The notes below the pieces were generated by a model. It was not told the DNA's origin. It was given only the letters and a program-made list of their open reading frames with translations, and made no database searches. Shown here piece by piece: positions 26,493-34,246 of a stretch of DNA of 64,000 nt. The DNA comes from DASUCS01 sp041166745 (lineage in GTDB: Bacteria > Actinomycetota > Acidimicrobiia > Acidimicrobiales > JACDCH01), in assembly GCA_041166745.1 (NCBI GenBank), contig JBEEGH010000006.1:62001-126000 (forward strand), read 5' to 3'. The position numbers and the translations under genes are program-made. Positions within the stretch are counted from its first letter, which is position 1. Each line of letters starts with the position of its first letter.

Positions 26493-27011
26493 TCAGGATG
26501 GGGCGCGCGTCACCAGGAGCTTGAACGTGTCGCTGCGCTCGCCCTTGGCACCGATCGCCACGACTGTGTAGGTCTTCGGATCCGCGGTACTGCAGTCGAA
26601 CGATCCCCGGTACGTGGCCATGTTGGCGTCGACCGTGGAGGGTGCGTCGTCGGCCGGCGACTTCACGTCGACCTGCACGGCATTTTCCGTCTTCCAATGG
26701 ATGAAGATGTCGACGATCGGCGACGCCGTGTTCGAGGGACACTGCACCGGATCGTTGGTGACCGACACGACCTTGGGCGCCGTGGTCTGCGGCGTCGTCG
26801 TTGTCGTGGTTCCCGGCGGACGGGTGGTGTTCGGTCGTGTGGTCGACGGCGCCGTTGTCGTCGTGGTCTGCGGTGCGGCCGACGCGGACGAGCTCGCGGT
26901 GGCGTTCACCTTTGTATCGTCGGAGCCCGACGCCAACAGCCAGATGATGAGCCCGATGAGCAGGGCGAGCACCACACCTCCGGCGATGATCACCTGTCGT
27001 CTTCGATCCAT
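26493..27011 (-). CDS. Membrane-anchored exported protein with Thr/Pro linker
   Basis: A 172-residue protein. A short basic N-terminus (MDRRRQ) is followed by a single hydrophobic helix (~7-28) and then a Ser/Thr/Pro linker to about residue 80. An ~85-residue beta-rich domain starts VVSVTNDPVQCPSN and has a second Cys (SFDCSTADPKTYTVVAIG). The domain resembles, at low level, the C-terminal modules of 14348-15025 and 28967-29869. GGAGG precedes the ATG. It lies just downstream of the sigma factor gene, but has its own GTAAG/GATC promoter. Confidence 0.65.
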   Translation of the reverse strand: MDRRRQVIIAGGVVLALLIGLIIWLLASGSDDTKVNATASSSASAAPQTTTTTAPSTTRPNTTRPPGTTTTTTPQTTAPKVVSVTNDPVQCPSNTASPIVDIFIHWKTENAVQVDVKSPADDAPSTVDANMATYRGSFDCSTADPKTYTVVAIGAKGERSDTFKLLVTRAPS

Positions 27012-27045
27012 CACTGCCTCCTTGTTGTCGAGTCGATGCGAGGGA

Positions 27046-27070
27046 GATCGCGGCTCGACGCCCGACTTAC
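27046..27070 (-). promoter_or_regulatory. ECF-type promoter (GTAAG / GATC element) of the 26493-27011 gene
   Basis: Read on the minus strand, CTTTTCGTAAG has its GTAAG G at 27070 and GATC at 27049-27046, spacing 21 nt. The start codon is 59 nt downstream of the GTAAG G. Confidence 0.55.
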
Positions 27071-27077
27071 GAAAAGC

Positions 27078-28799
27078 TCAGAAGAGACACGAGTGCGCGA
27101 CGGTGATCGCGTGATGCGCACTCTCGACGACGTGTCCGCCAGGGTCGCTGGCGGTCACCCACCACTCCACCGTCTGGTCGCCCTTGAATGGACCCAGCGA
27201 GCCGACGTAGTCGTTGCCGGAGTCGTTGGGAGCCATCTGAGCGGATCCGTTCCCGTCGCCCGGCGACGACCAATGGAGTTGTACGGAGGGAATGCCGCTG
27301 CCGTCGCTGACGGACACATCGACGTCGGTGCGCTCGGGCAGGGACGGACTGGCGCAATCGGCGGCCGCCAACGAGTTGCTCCGTGCGGCTTCGCCGGAGA
27401 TCACGGGCGGTCGGTCGACGAGCGCGGCGAGCGTCACGGTCGCGTGATCACCGCCCGCCGTCACGGTGACCAGTCCGGCGAGTGACTTCTCCGGTGCGGC
27501 AGCCCGATCGAGCGCGACCGTCACCTGCTGTTGCGCTCCCGGTTGGAGTGTCCCACTCGTCGGCGTCACCGAGAACCACAAGTCTGAGCTCGACGCCGAC
27601 CAGGACAGCGCGCTCTGGCCCTTGTTCAGGATCGTCATCGGAAGCTGCGTCGCGCTCGAACCGAAGTCGAGCCCGCGGGTGCTCAAGACCAGCCCCGCCG
27701 GGGTGGGATTGGTCGGGCCATTCGATGCCGTCGAAGCATTCGAGCTCGAACTGCTCGAGCCGTTCGACCCGGTCGACGCGGGATCACCCCGCGTCGTTGT
27801 TTGGGGGGCGCCGCTCGAACCGGAGCCCGTTGGCGTTTCGGTCCCGTCGGGCAGTCGGGTCGAGCCGGCCTGCAGCGAGCGCGGCGACGAGCTGTGAGAG
27901 ACCAGCAAAGCGATGATGACCACCGCCACCGCGGCGGCGCTGATGCTGGCGACGAGCGCGCGCCGCGCGCTGAGCGCGCTGGGCGCGGGGAACCCGTCGG
28001 CGCCGGAGCGAATCGAACGGGCCCCACTCGTCGGCCGGGCCGATGGCGCCAACACGTGCTCGCGCACGATCGCAGGTGCGGCCAGGAAAGGAACGGCGCC
28101 GTACGCCGCGAGAGGGCTGACGAGCGTGCGCCGACGTTCACCACACGTCTCGCATGCTTCGACGTGACGCACGACGCGCTTGCGCAGCAGCGGTGAGAAG
28201 CGACCGTCCCAGCCGCGCAGGATCTCGCCGAGTTCTTCGCAGTCGCTGCGCCCATGACGGGCAACGAGCAGCGCGCCGACCGACCGCTCGATCTGCTCGC
28301 GCACACGGAACAACAGCACGTAGGCGTGCGACGACGAGGTGCCGATGGCGTCGGCCAGCTCCTGGCCCTCGAGCCCGTGGCGCACGTTCAGCTCGAGGAT
28401 CGACCGGTCGCGTTCGTTGAGACCCTCGGCCCCGCTCCAGACGAGCTCGCGCACTTCGTCGGCCGCGAGGCCCGTGTCGACGGCGCTGCCGGTGGCGGGG
28501 ATCATCGTCAGGTCCTCGACCGGAGCGACCCGGGCACGTTTGCCGGACGTCCGCATCGCCTGATTCCGAGCGATGGCGTACAGCCAGGCTCGCAAGCGCT
28601 CGGGATCGCGCAGCTGACCGAGGCGCTGCGAGGCGAGCACGAACGTGTCTTGGGCGGCGTCGGCCGCGTCGGCGTCGTTGCGCAGCATCGAGCGGCAGAA
28701 GTCGTAGATGCGGTCGCCGTAGCGGTCGTAAATCTGCGCGAACGCGCCCGAATCGCCCTGAAGGTACGCGCCCACGAGTTCGCCGTCGTCCGCCACCAC
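27078..28799 (-). CDS. Membrane-anchored ECF sigma factor with zinc-finger and extracellular Ig-like domains
   Basis: About 573 residues from the GTG at 28799. Region sigma-2 (FAQIYDRYGDRIYDFCRSML; DAAQDTFVLASQ; LRAWLYAIARNQAMR) and sigma-4 (LNERDRSILELNVRHGLEGQ; IGTSSSHAYVLLFRVREQIE) are clear. Next comes a zinc-finger-like segment (RHVEACETCGERR), as in anti-sigma factors, and one membrane helix (SAAAVAVVIIALLV). A Ser/Thr/Gly linker leads to an ASH/BACON-like beta domain and a module starting PPVISGEAARS with VEWWVTASDPGG. One polypeptide thus joins sigma factor, anti-sigma-like finger and outer domain. The start is uncertain: ATG 28846, beside CAGGAG, is out of frame. Its own upstream region carries the GTAAG/GATC pair. 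Confidence 0.8.
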   Translation of the reverse strand: MVADDGELVGAYLQGDSGAFAQIYDRYGDRIYDFCRSMLRNDADAADAAQDTFVLASQRLGQLRDPERLRAWLYAIARNQAMRTSGKRARVAPVEDLTMIPATGSAVDTGLAADEVRELVWSGAEGLNERDRSILELNVRHGLEGQELADAIGTSSSHAYVLLFRVREQIERSVGALLVARHGRSDCEELGEILRGWDGRFSPLLRKRVVRHVEACETCGERRRTLVSPLAAYGAVPFLAAPAIVREHVLAPSARPTSGARSIRSGADGFPAPSALSARRALVASISAAAVAVVIIALLVSHSSSPRSLQAGSTRLPDGTETPTGSGSSGAPQTTTRGDPASTGSNGSSSSSSNASTASNGPTNPTPAGLVLSTRGLDFGSSATQLPMTILNKGQSALSWSASSSDLWFSVTPTSGTLQPGAQQQVTVALDRAAAPEKSLAGLVTVTAGGDHATVTLAALVDRPPVISGEAARSNSLAAADCASPSLPERTDVDVSVSDGSGIPSVQLHWSSPGDGNGSAQMAPNDSGNDYVGSLGPFKGDQTVEWWVTASDPGGHVVESAHHAITVAHSCLF

Positions 28800-28875
28800 G
28801 AAGGGATGATGCGCTCTTGCTTCCGGTATGTCACGCGTCGAACCATCTCCTGTGTTCCGGTCGGTCGTTCGTGGT

Positions 28876-28900
28876 GATCCCGGTGCGGCGAAGGTCTTAC
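28876..28900 (-). promoter_or_regulatory. ECF-type promoter (GTAAG / GATC) of the sigma factor gene
   Basis: On the minus strand CTTTTCGTAAGACC has its GTAAG G at 28900 and GATC at 28879-28876, spacing 21 nt. It is almost identical to the element at 27070, which suggests autoregulation. It lies back to back with the plus-strand element at 28909. Confidence 0.55.
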
Positions 28901-28908
28901 GAAAAGTT

Positions 28909-28933
28909 GTAAGGACTTCGCCCCGCTCCGCTC
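28909..28933 (+). promoter_or_regulatory. ECF-type promoter (GTAAG / GCTC element) of the 28967 gene
   Basis: GTTGTAAGGAC has its GTAAG at 28909, and GCTC follows at 28930-28933, spacing 21 nt. The start codon is 58 nt after the GTAAG G. Only eight bases separate it from the minus-strand element of the divergent sigma factor gene. Confidence 0.5.
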
Positions 28934-28966
28934 TTTGGGTCTGTGAATCCCCGAACGGAGACCCCA

Positions 28967-29869
28967 ATGCACACCACCACTCACCAGCCCGCCATCCACA
29001 CCAGCGGCCGACCCAGCCGCTTCGCCGTCGCCGTTGTCGTCTCGCTGGTAGCGCTCGCGGCGATCGTCGCCGGCGTGCTGGCGACGGCACACGAGCGCAC
29101 GTCGACTACCCGCAGCGCGAGTGCACCGGCCGGCTCGGTGGCGCCGAGCGGCTCGACTGGCTCCACCGGCTCGACCGGCTCGAACGGCTCTTCCGGTTCC
29201 AACGGCACCGCCGGGACCGGCTCCCAAGGGCAGACCTCGAACAACAGCTCGTCGATGCCTCCGGCCCAGCCCGGCCAGCCGGCGTCCGTCGCTCCCGTGG
29301 CGATCGACCTCGGCGCGGGATACACCGATGCCTCGTTCCAGATCCGCAACAGCTGCGATGCCAAAGCCGACTTCACGGTCGACACCTTCGACGAGGCGAT
29401 CGGCACGAAGTTCGTCACGGCGTCACCCGATCACGGCTCGCTCGAGCGGTGCGCCGTGGTGGATGTCGGGCTGCACCTCGACCGTGCCCACAGCCAGAAG
29501 GGTGATTTCGCGGAGCCCACCAAGGTCCACCTCGGTTCGGCCACGCTGTTCGTCGTGGTGAAGGCGGTCGTCGATCGCAACCCGGTGATCAGCAACGTCT
29601 TCTTCGACAACAACGACCCGGCCAACTGTTCCTCGACCCAGCTGCTCGGCGCGGTCTCGGCCAACGTGGACGACCCGAAGGCGGCGGTGACCCTGTACTC
29701 CTCGGAGCCGACCGGAAAGCACTACACCCCGATGACCCGCAACAAGGCGGGACAGTTCGTTGCCCTGCTCGGCCCGTTCCCCCCGAAGACGGTCGTGACC
29801 TACTGGATCTCGGCCGTCGACACCCGCGGCAGCAGCATGGTGACTCGGCAGTTCACCGCCAGCTGCTGA
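28967..29869 (+). CDS. Exported protein with Ser/Gly linker and two beta domains
   Basis: A 300-residue protein. A hydrophobic helix (~18-38; FAVAVVVSLVALAAIVAGVL) anchors or exports it. A low-complexity Gly/Ser/Thr/Asn linker follows (STGSTGSNGSSGSNGTAGTG). The middle domain (~110-205; VAPVAIDLGAGYTDASFQI) and a C-terminal module (~206-300; NPVISNVFFDNND..C, VTYWISAVDTRG, terminal SC) are beta-rich. The C-terminal module matches those of 14348-15025 and of the divergent sigma factor protein. The ATG has GGAG upstream and the GTAAG/GCTC promoter. Confidence 0.7.
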   Translation: MHTTTHQPAIHTSGRPSRFAVAVVVSLVALAAIVAGVLATAHERTSTTRSASAPAGSVAPSGSTGSTGSTGSNGSSGSNGTAGTGSQGQTSNNSSSMPPAQPGQPASVAPVAIDLGAGYTDASFQIRNSCDAKADFTVDTFDEAIGTKFVTASPDHGSLERCAVVDVGLHLDRAHSQKGDFAEPTKVHLGSATLFVVVKAVVDRNPVISNVFFDNNDPANCSSTQLLGAVSANVDDPKAAVTLYSSEPTGKHYTPMTRNKAGQFVALLGPFPPKTVVTYWISAVDTRGSSMVTRQFTASC

Positions 29870-29882
29870 ACCGTTGGTTCCG

Positions 29883-29915
29883 AAGAGCGCCTGCGCCCCG
29901 TGCGCAGGCGCTCTT
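29883..29915. terminator. 14-bp stem terminator hairpin
   Basis: AAGAGCGCCTGCGC (29883-29896) and its exact complement (29902-29915) flank a 5-nt loop just after the stop of the 28967 gene; TTCGCG follows. It lies between convergent genes and could serve both. Confidence 0.7.
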
Positions 29916-29953
29916 TCGCGTCGGGGCTGTCCGTCAGCGCCGCGGAGACACGA

Positions 29954-30562
29954 TCAGCGCAACACGTGACCGGATCCGTTACACGACGTGCACGTGGGCC
30001 CGCCGAAGCCCGCGCACGTGACACACGTCGAGCGCCCAGACCCGCCACACATCGTGCACGACGTTCGTTGTCCACCCGGCCGGTTCATCGCGAAGGTGGT
30101 CTTTCCCCCCGATCCGCCACACGATGTGCATGCGACGCGGCGCATGCCGTTGCAGCGCAGGCAACGAGTTCGTCCTGTCCCCGTGCACGTCGGACAGCGC
30201 ACGCGACTGGATGCGGCGCGACCGGAAGGCGGAAGGGGGAGCGGGGCAACAACCGGTGCGCCCGCTTGGGTGACGCGCAACGTGGTGCTGTTGGCGATCC
30301 TGACGACGTCGTTCGCTCCCACCCACACCGCCCCATCGATCCGGTGACCGTTGACGAACGTGCCGTTCGTGGAGCCCACGTCGTGGATGGCGACGCCGTC
30401 GGCAGACACGCTGAGGGCCGCGTGATGTCCGGAGACGTCGGGCTCCAACAATTGAATCGAATTGCCCGGCGCTCGACCGACCGTGACCGTGCCGTGCTGA
30501 AGCTCATACCGGGACTGCGCGCCACCCGCGTGTTCGACCACCAGGTGGAACTGATCGCCCAC
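29954..30562 (-). CDS. FHA domain protein with DnaJ-like CXXC zinc-finger repeats
   Basis: About 202 residues from the GTG at 30562 (AAGGGGGG upstream). The FHA domain occupies ~1-95, with VGRAPGNSI, SGHHAAL and GSTNGTFVNG as phosphothreonine-binding motifs. After a Pro linker the C-terminal ~85 residues hold six CXXC motifs, several as CxxCxGxG (CPTCTGTG, CTSCGGSG, CTMCGGSG, CTSCNGSG), like the DnaJ cysteine-rich domain. This predicts Zn binding. No J domain is present. A scaffold reading phosphorylated kinase targets is plausible but inferred. Confidence 0.75.
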   Translation of the reverse strand: MGDQFHLVVEHAGGAQSRYELQHGTVTVGRAPGNSIQLLEPDVSGHHAALSVSADGVAIHDVGSTNGTFVNGHRIDGAVWVGANDVVRIANSTTLRVTQAGAPVVAPLPLPPSGRAASSRVRCPTCTGTGRTRCLRCNGMRRVACTSCGGSGGKTTFAMNRPGGQRTSCTMCGGSGRSTCVTCAGFGGPTCTSCNGSGHVLR

Positions 30563-30701
30563 TGTCCACCCCCCTTGCTGCGACTCCCGCCGGCGCGATC
30601 GTATGCTCTGCGTGGCGCGAGGCTCCGTTCGGCCGAGGGGTGTCGACGTCGAGTCGAAGACTTGAATTCCCGTGTGCGCTGCTTCGGTCGGGAGGCTGAC
30701 A

Positions 30702-30878
30702 ATGCTCGAGATGCGCCCCGCATGTGAACGGTGTTCCGTCGAGCTCCCCGCCACGGCATCCGACGCGCGGATCTGTAGCTACGAGTGCACGTTCTGCGCG
30801 TCCTGTGCGGCCGAGATGAACGGTCGCTGCCCGAACTGCTCCGGCGAGCTGGTCCGCCGACCGACCCGAGTGGCGTGA
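30702..30878 (+). CDS. DUF1272-type small zinc-ribbon protein
   Basis: A 58-residue protein starting MLEMRPACERCSVELP, with CSYECTFCASCAAEM and CPNCSGELVRRP, the signature of the DUF1272 family (four Cys pairs, probable Zn binding, unknown function). GGGAGG lies seven bases before the ATG. The stop overlaps the next GTG as GTGA, so it is translationally coupled to the LigD-type polymerase gene. Confidence 0.8.
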   Translation: MLEMRPACERCSVELPATASDARICSYECTFCASCAAEMNGRCPNCSGELVRRPTRVA

Positions 30879-31840
30879 GCAAGGACACTGACGGCGGATC
30901 CCGCGAGGGCGTGCCGCTGACGAACCTCGATCAGCCGTTGTTCGACGGCGCCGGAGCGACGAAACGTGATCTCGTCGACTACCTCGACGCCGTGTCCGAC
31001 CGAATCCTGCCCGTGCTCCGCGACCGTCCGCTCTCGGTGATCCGGGTGCATCGAGGTCAAGAAGCGTTCATGCAGAAGAACGTGCCGAAATACACACCCG
31101 ACTTCGTGCGCACCGTCACGTTCTGGGCGGAAACGTCGAAGCGCGATGTCTCGTACGCGCTGTGCAACGACCGACGGACACTGTTGTGGTTCGCGAACCA
31201 GCGCGCCATCGAGTACCACCCGACGCTGGTGTGCGCGGATCCTCCGGATCGAGCAACGCACCTCGTGCTCGACCTCGATCCGCCCGCCGACGCGGCGTTC
31301 GACGTCGTGGTGCGCGTCGCTCACCTCGTGCGGCAGGTCCTCGCCGATGTCGGGCTCGAAGGCGCGGTGAAGACGAGCGGTGCGAAGGGCGTCCACGTGT
31401 ACGTTCCGATCGACGACGAGGCCACGCTCGAAGACGCGGCTGCGGCCACGCGCGCGATCGGGTCGCGGGCCGTCGCGCTGGATCCGAGCATTGCAACGTC
31501 GGCGTTCATGAAGGAAGACCGCGAGGCCAAGGTGTTCGTCGACACCACGCGCGTCGGAGGCGCCACGGTCGTCGCTGCGTACAGCCCGCGCGTACGGCCG
31601 GGTGTGCCGGTGTCGTTCCCCGTGGCCTGGGACGACCTCGACGACGTCGCACCGGCAGACTTCACGGTGCACAACGCGCTGTCCCTGCTCGGCGACTCCG
31701 ACCCTTGGGCCGAGCACATGCCCGCCGCGCAGCACCTGTCGGAGGCGCTGCTGGACGAGGGCCGCGCCATCCCGATCGCTCGGGTGCAGGCGATGCACGA
31801 GGGCAAGCGTCGCAAACGCGCCCGCAAGGCGTCGTCCTGA
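30875..31840 (+). CDS. Stand-alone LigD-type polymerase/primase domain protein
   Basis: A 321-residue protein matching the polymerase domain of bacterial DNA ligase D. It acts in end joining, filling gaps with ribo- or deoxynucleotides. The catalytic aspartates are in VLDLDPP (D-x-D) and in REAKVFVD. TSGAKGVHVYVP is the conserved substrate-binding motif, and FTVHNALSLLG lies near the end. No ligase, nuclease or Ku gene lies in the window. The GTG start overlaps the DUF1272 stop. Confidence 0.85.
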   Translation: MSKDTDGGSREGVPLTNLDQPLFDGAGATKRDLVDYLDAVSDRILPVLRDRPLSVIRVHRGQEAFMQKNVPKYTPDFVRTVTFWAETSKRDVSYALCNDRRTLLWFANQRAIEYHPTLVCADPPDRATHLVLDLDPPADAAFDVVVRVAHLVRQVLADVGLEGAVKTSGAKGVHVYVPIDDEATLEDAAAATRAIGSRAVALDPSIATSAFMKEDREAKVFVDTTRVGGATVVAAYSPRVRPGVPVSFPVAWDDLDDVAPADFTVHNALSLLGDSDPWAEHMPAAQHLSEALLDEGRAIPIARVQAMHEGKRRKRARKASS

Positions 31841-31866
31841 GCGCTCACGCGATCGGGCGCAGCAGT

Positions 31867-32700
31867 TCAGGCGCGAGCGGTGACGATCCAGACGGCGCGG
31901 CTGAGGTGAACGACACCATCACGCGATGACCGGGCGAGAGCATCCCGGACACGGTCAGCGGCCGCCGCCCGCACCTCATCGCTCGCGTTCATCAGCGCTC
32001 GAGCCGCTGGTCCCTGTCGCAGGCTGAACTCCACTCGTTGGTCGAGGTTCTCGACGATCTCGTCGCGATACGCCCGCACGTCAACGTCTCGCCATCCGCC
32101 CGCGGCGAGGACTCGCCGGACGCGATCGGAATCAGCGAACGCGAACGGTCCGGGCTCGTCGGGACCGAGCGGAGGCGGCACTTCCAGGTCGGGCAGCCCC
32201 GAGAGCGCTATGAGCGGCGCCAGAAACCACGGGTTGTCTTCTGGCTTCTGCCAACACACGAACGCGAGCCGACCGGCGGGTGAGGTAGCGCCGTGCAGAT
32301 TCGCAAACGCGGCGTCCGGGTCGGCGAAGAACATGACACCGAACCGCGAGAACACGGCGTCGAATGGAGACCCGGGCGGGATCGTCGTTTGCGCGTCAGC
32401 CTCGACGAAGCTCACGTTGTCGACTCCGGCCGCGCGTTCACGCGCGAGGGCGAGCAAGGGGGCCGAGATGTCGAGACCAACGACCCGACCGGCGGGACCG
32501 ACATGCTCCGCCACGATCAAGCTGGTGGTGCCGGGCCCGCATCCGACGTCGAGCACCGACTCGCCCGGTGTCGCCGCCAGCGCCTCGAGCCCCGCGGTGC
32601 CGAGTGCTTGCAGCTCGCGATCTTGAGCATCGGCATTGCTCGCCCACGCCTCCCCGGCCGGGCCGTTCCAGAAGGCGATCATCTGCTCGTTCTGCGTCAC
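31867..32700 (-). CDS. SAM-dependent methyltransferase (class I)
   Basis: About 277 residues. SAM-binding motif I is SVLDVGCGPGTTSL, motif II VVGLDISAPLLALARE and motif III SPFDAVFSRFGVMFFADP, matching Methyltransf_11/25-type small-molecule methylases. The substrate is unknown. The GTG at 32700 is preferred, with AGG nine bases upstream; a TTG at 32709 would add three residues. It is divergent from the cupin gene. Confidence 0.8.
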   Translation of the reverse strand: MTQNEQMIAFWNGPAGEAWASNADAQDRELQALGTAGLEALAATPGESVLDVGCGPGTTSLIVAEHVGPAGRVVGLDISAPLLALARERAAGVDNVSFVEADAQTTIPPGSPFDAVFSRFGVMFFADPDAAFANLHGATSPAGRLAFVCWQKPEDNPWFLAPLIALSGLPDLEVPPPLGPDEPGPFAFADSDRVRRVLAAGGWRDVDVRAYRDEIVENLDQRVEFSLRQGPAARALMNASDEVRAAAADRVRDALARSSRDGVVHLSRAVWIVTARA

Positions 32701-32815
32701 GGCCGACAACCTACGACGAGTGACCGTTGACGACGGCGCTGCAGATGCCGGTGGCGTTCGTGCGGTGTGTCAATGCGCTGAGCGCCCTCCGGGTGACCGC
32801 GCGAACCTGTCGAGC

Positions 32816-33190
32816 ATGGAGTTCGACACGTTCAACACCGACACGTTTCGTGACGAGCTGGCGTCGGCTCCGGGCAACCAAGCCATCGGGACCTCCGTGT
32901 TGTTCGAGAACGATCGCGTGCGCGTCTGGGACCTCACTGTCGAACCAGGGGATCGGCTGCCGTTCCATTGCCACACGACCAGCTACTTCTTCACGTGCGT
33001 CGAGGGCGGTCGCATGATCAACCGCTTCGCCGACGGCAACCAGGTGACGCTCGACGTGGACGACGGCTTCACGTGGTTCACCGACATCGGCGACGAGCCC
33101 GAGATCCACGATCTCGAGAACGTCGGATCGGCCCGCGTCCGCTTCGTGACCGTCGAGTTGCTCGCCGGTCAGGGCATGGGAGACAGCTGA
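32816..33190 (+). CDS. Cupin-domain protein
   Basis: A 124-residue single-domain protein. The cupin core is seen in RVRVWDLTVEPGDRLPFHCH (motif 1, with His and Glu ligands) and in DGFTWFTDIGDEPEIHDLEN (motif 2 region). It would form a small beta barrel that may bind a metal. The reaction or ligand is unknown. No strong ribosome site precedes the ATG at 32816. Confidence 0.75.
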   Translation: MEFDTFNTDTFRDELASAPGNQAIGTSVLFENDRVRVWDLTVEPGDRLPFHCHTTSYFFTCVEGGRMINRFADGNQVTLDVDDGFTWFTDIGDEPEIHDLENVGSARVRFVTVELLAGQGMGDS

Positions 33191-33321
33191 CGGTCATACG
33201 CACCTTCACGATGGTGCTTCCCCGAGGTCGACGATTGGTTGCCGCACGGAAACCGGTTCGCGTTCGTGCATCTCGGTCGGTGAGACTGCATCACGATGCG
33301 GGGCGGGGACGGGAGGAGTCG

Positions 33322-34152
33322 GTGGCGAACACCGTGTCGCTGATCGTCACCGATCTCGACGGCACGCTCTGGGAACACGAGTCCACGATTGCGGCGCGCA
33401 CGTTGGCGGCGCTCGCTCAGCTCGCGACTGCGGACGTGGCCGTGCTCGTCGCCACCGGTCGCCGAGTCCGCTCGACGCGCACACCGTTGGCGGCGTTCGG
33501 ATGGACACCGCCCGCCGTCGTCCTCAATGGCTCACTTGGCCTCGATCTCGGCTCAGGGCATCGGTTCCACCGTGGCGGGTTCAGCCGAACCGACGCCGAG
33601 GCGGTCCTCGAGTGCTTCTTCGCCCACAGCATCCATCCCGTTGTCTACGTCGATCACGAGGATCGCCCGGTCTGGGTCACCACGACACCGTCGACGCACC
33701 CGGATCACCTCGCCGACTTCGGCAACGACGTCGGAGTCGGTGAGCTCGACCGGATCATCGAGACGGAGGACGTCCTCGCGTTCAGTGTTCTCGGCCTTCC
33801 GCAAGACATCGCGGAAAAGCTCGGCCGCGAACTCGCCCCGATTGCGTCACCGCACGTGGACCGCGACCGGAACTATGGCGGCTACTCGGTCACCGTCGCG
33901 CCGAGCGCGCAGTCCAAGTGGGACGGGGTCCTGGCCTTCTGCTCCTCTCGTGGCCTCGACCCCCACGCCGTGCTGGCCATCGGCGACGGACCGAACGACG
34001 TCGACCTGCTCGCCAACGCCGCCGTCGCCGTCGTGCCCGACGACGCCCATCCCGCGGCGCGAGCGCACGCGCAGCACATCGTTGGGCGCGCCGCGGACGG
34101 GGGATGGGCGGACATCCTCGATCTCCTCGACCTCGTCGGGCGACACCGTTGA
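33322..34152 (+). CDS. HAD-superfamily hydrolase (Cof type)
   Basis: A 276-residue phosphatase of the HAD IIB (Cof) type. Motif I is VTDLDGTLWE, motif II the Thr in VLVATGRRV, and motif IV GDGPNDVDLLANA. The large C2 cap lies between them (~85-190). Substrates are usually sugar phosphates or nucleotides. The GTG at 33322 has GGGAGGAG upstream. Confidence 0.85.
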   Translation: MANTVSLIVTDLDGTLWEHESTIAARTLAALAQLATADVAVLVATGRRVRSTRTPLAAFGWTPPAVVLNGSLGLDLGSGHRFHRGGFSRTDAEAVLECFFAHSIHPVVYVDHEDRPVWVTTTPSTHPDHLADFGNDVGVGELDRIIETEDVLAFSVLGLPQDIAEKLGRELAPIASPHVDRDRNYGGYSVTVAPSAQSKWDGVLAFCSSRGLDPHAVLAIGDGPNDVDLLANAAVAVVPDDAHPAARAHAQHIVGRAADGGWADILDLLDLVGRHR

Positions 34153-34246
34153 TCCGAACTCATTTCCGATCGCCGCGCATGCGCCCGACAGGAGGCGATG
34201 CGCGCCATCCTCGAGAAGCGCGCCCCCGAGTTCCGCGGGCGTTGAC

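Noticed and set aside
28508..28846. ATG 28846, beside CAGGAG, as the start of the sigma factor
   Set aside because: This ATG is in a different frame from the sigma domains. Using it would need a frameshift, and the ribosome site would touch the ATG. The GTG at 28799 was kept as a tentative start.
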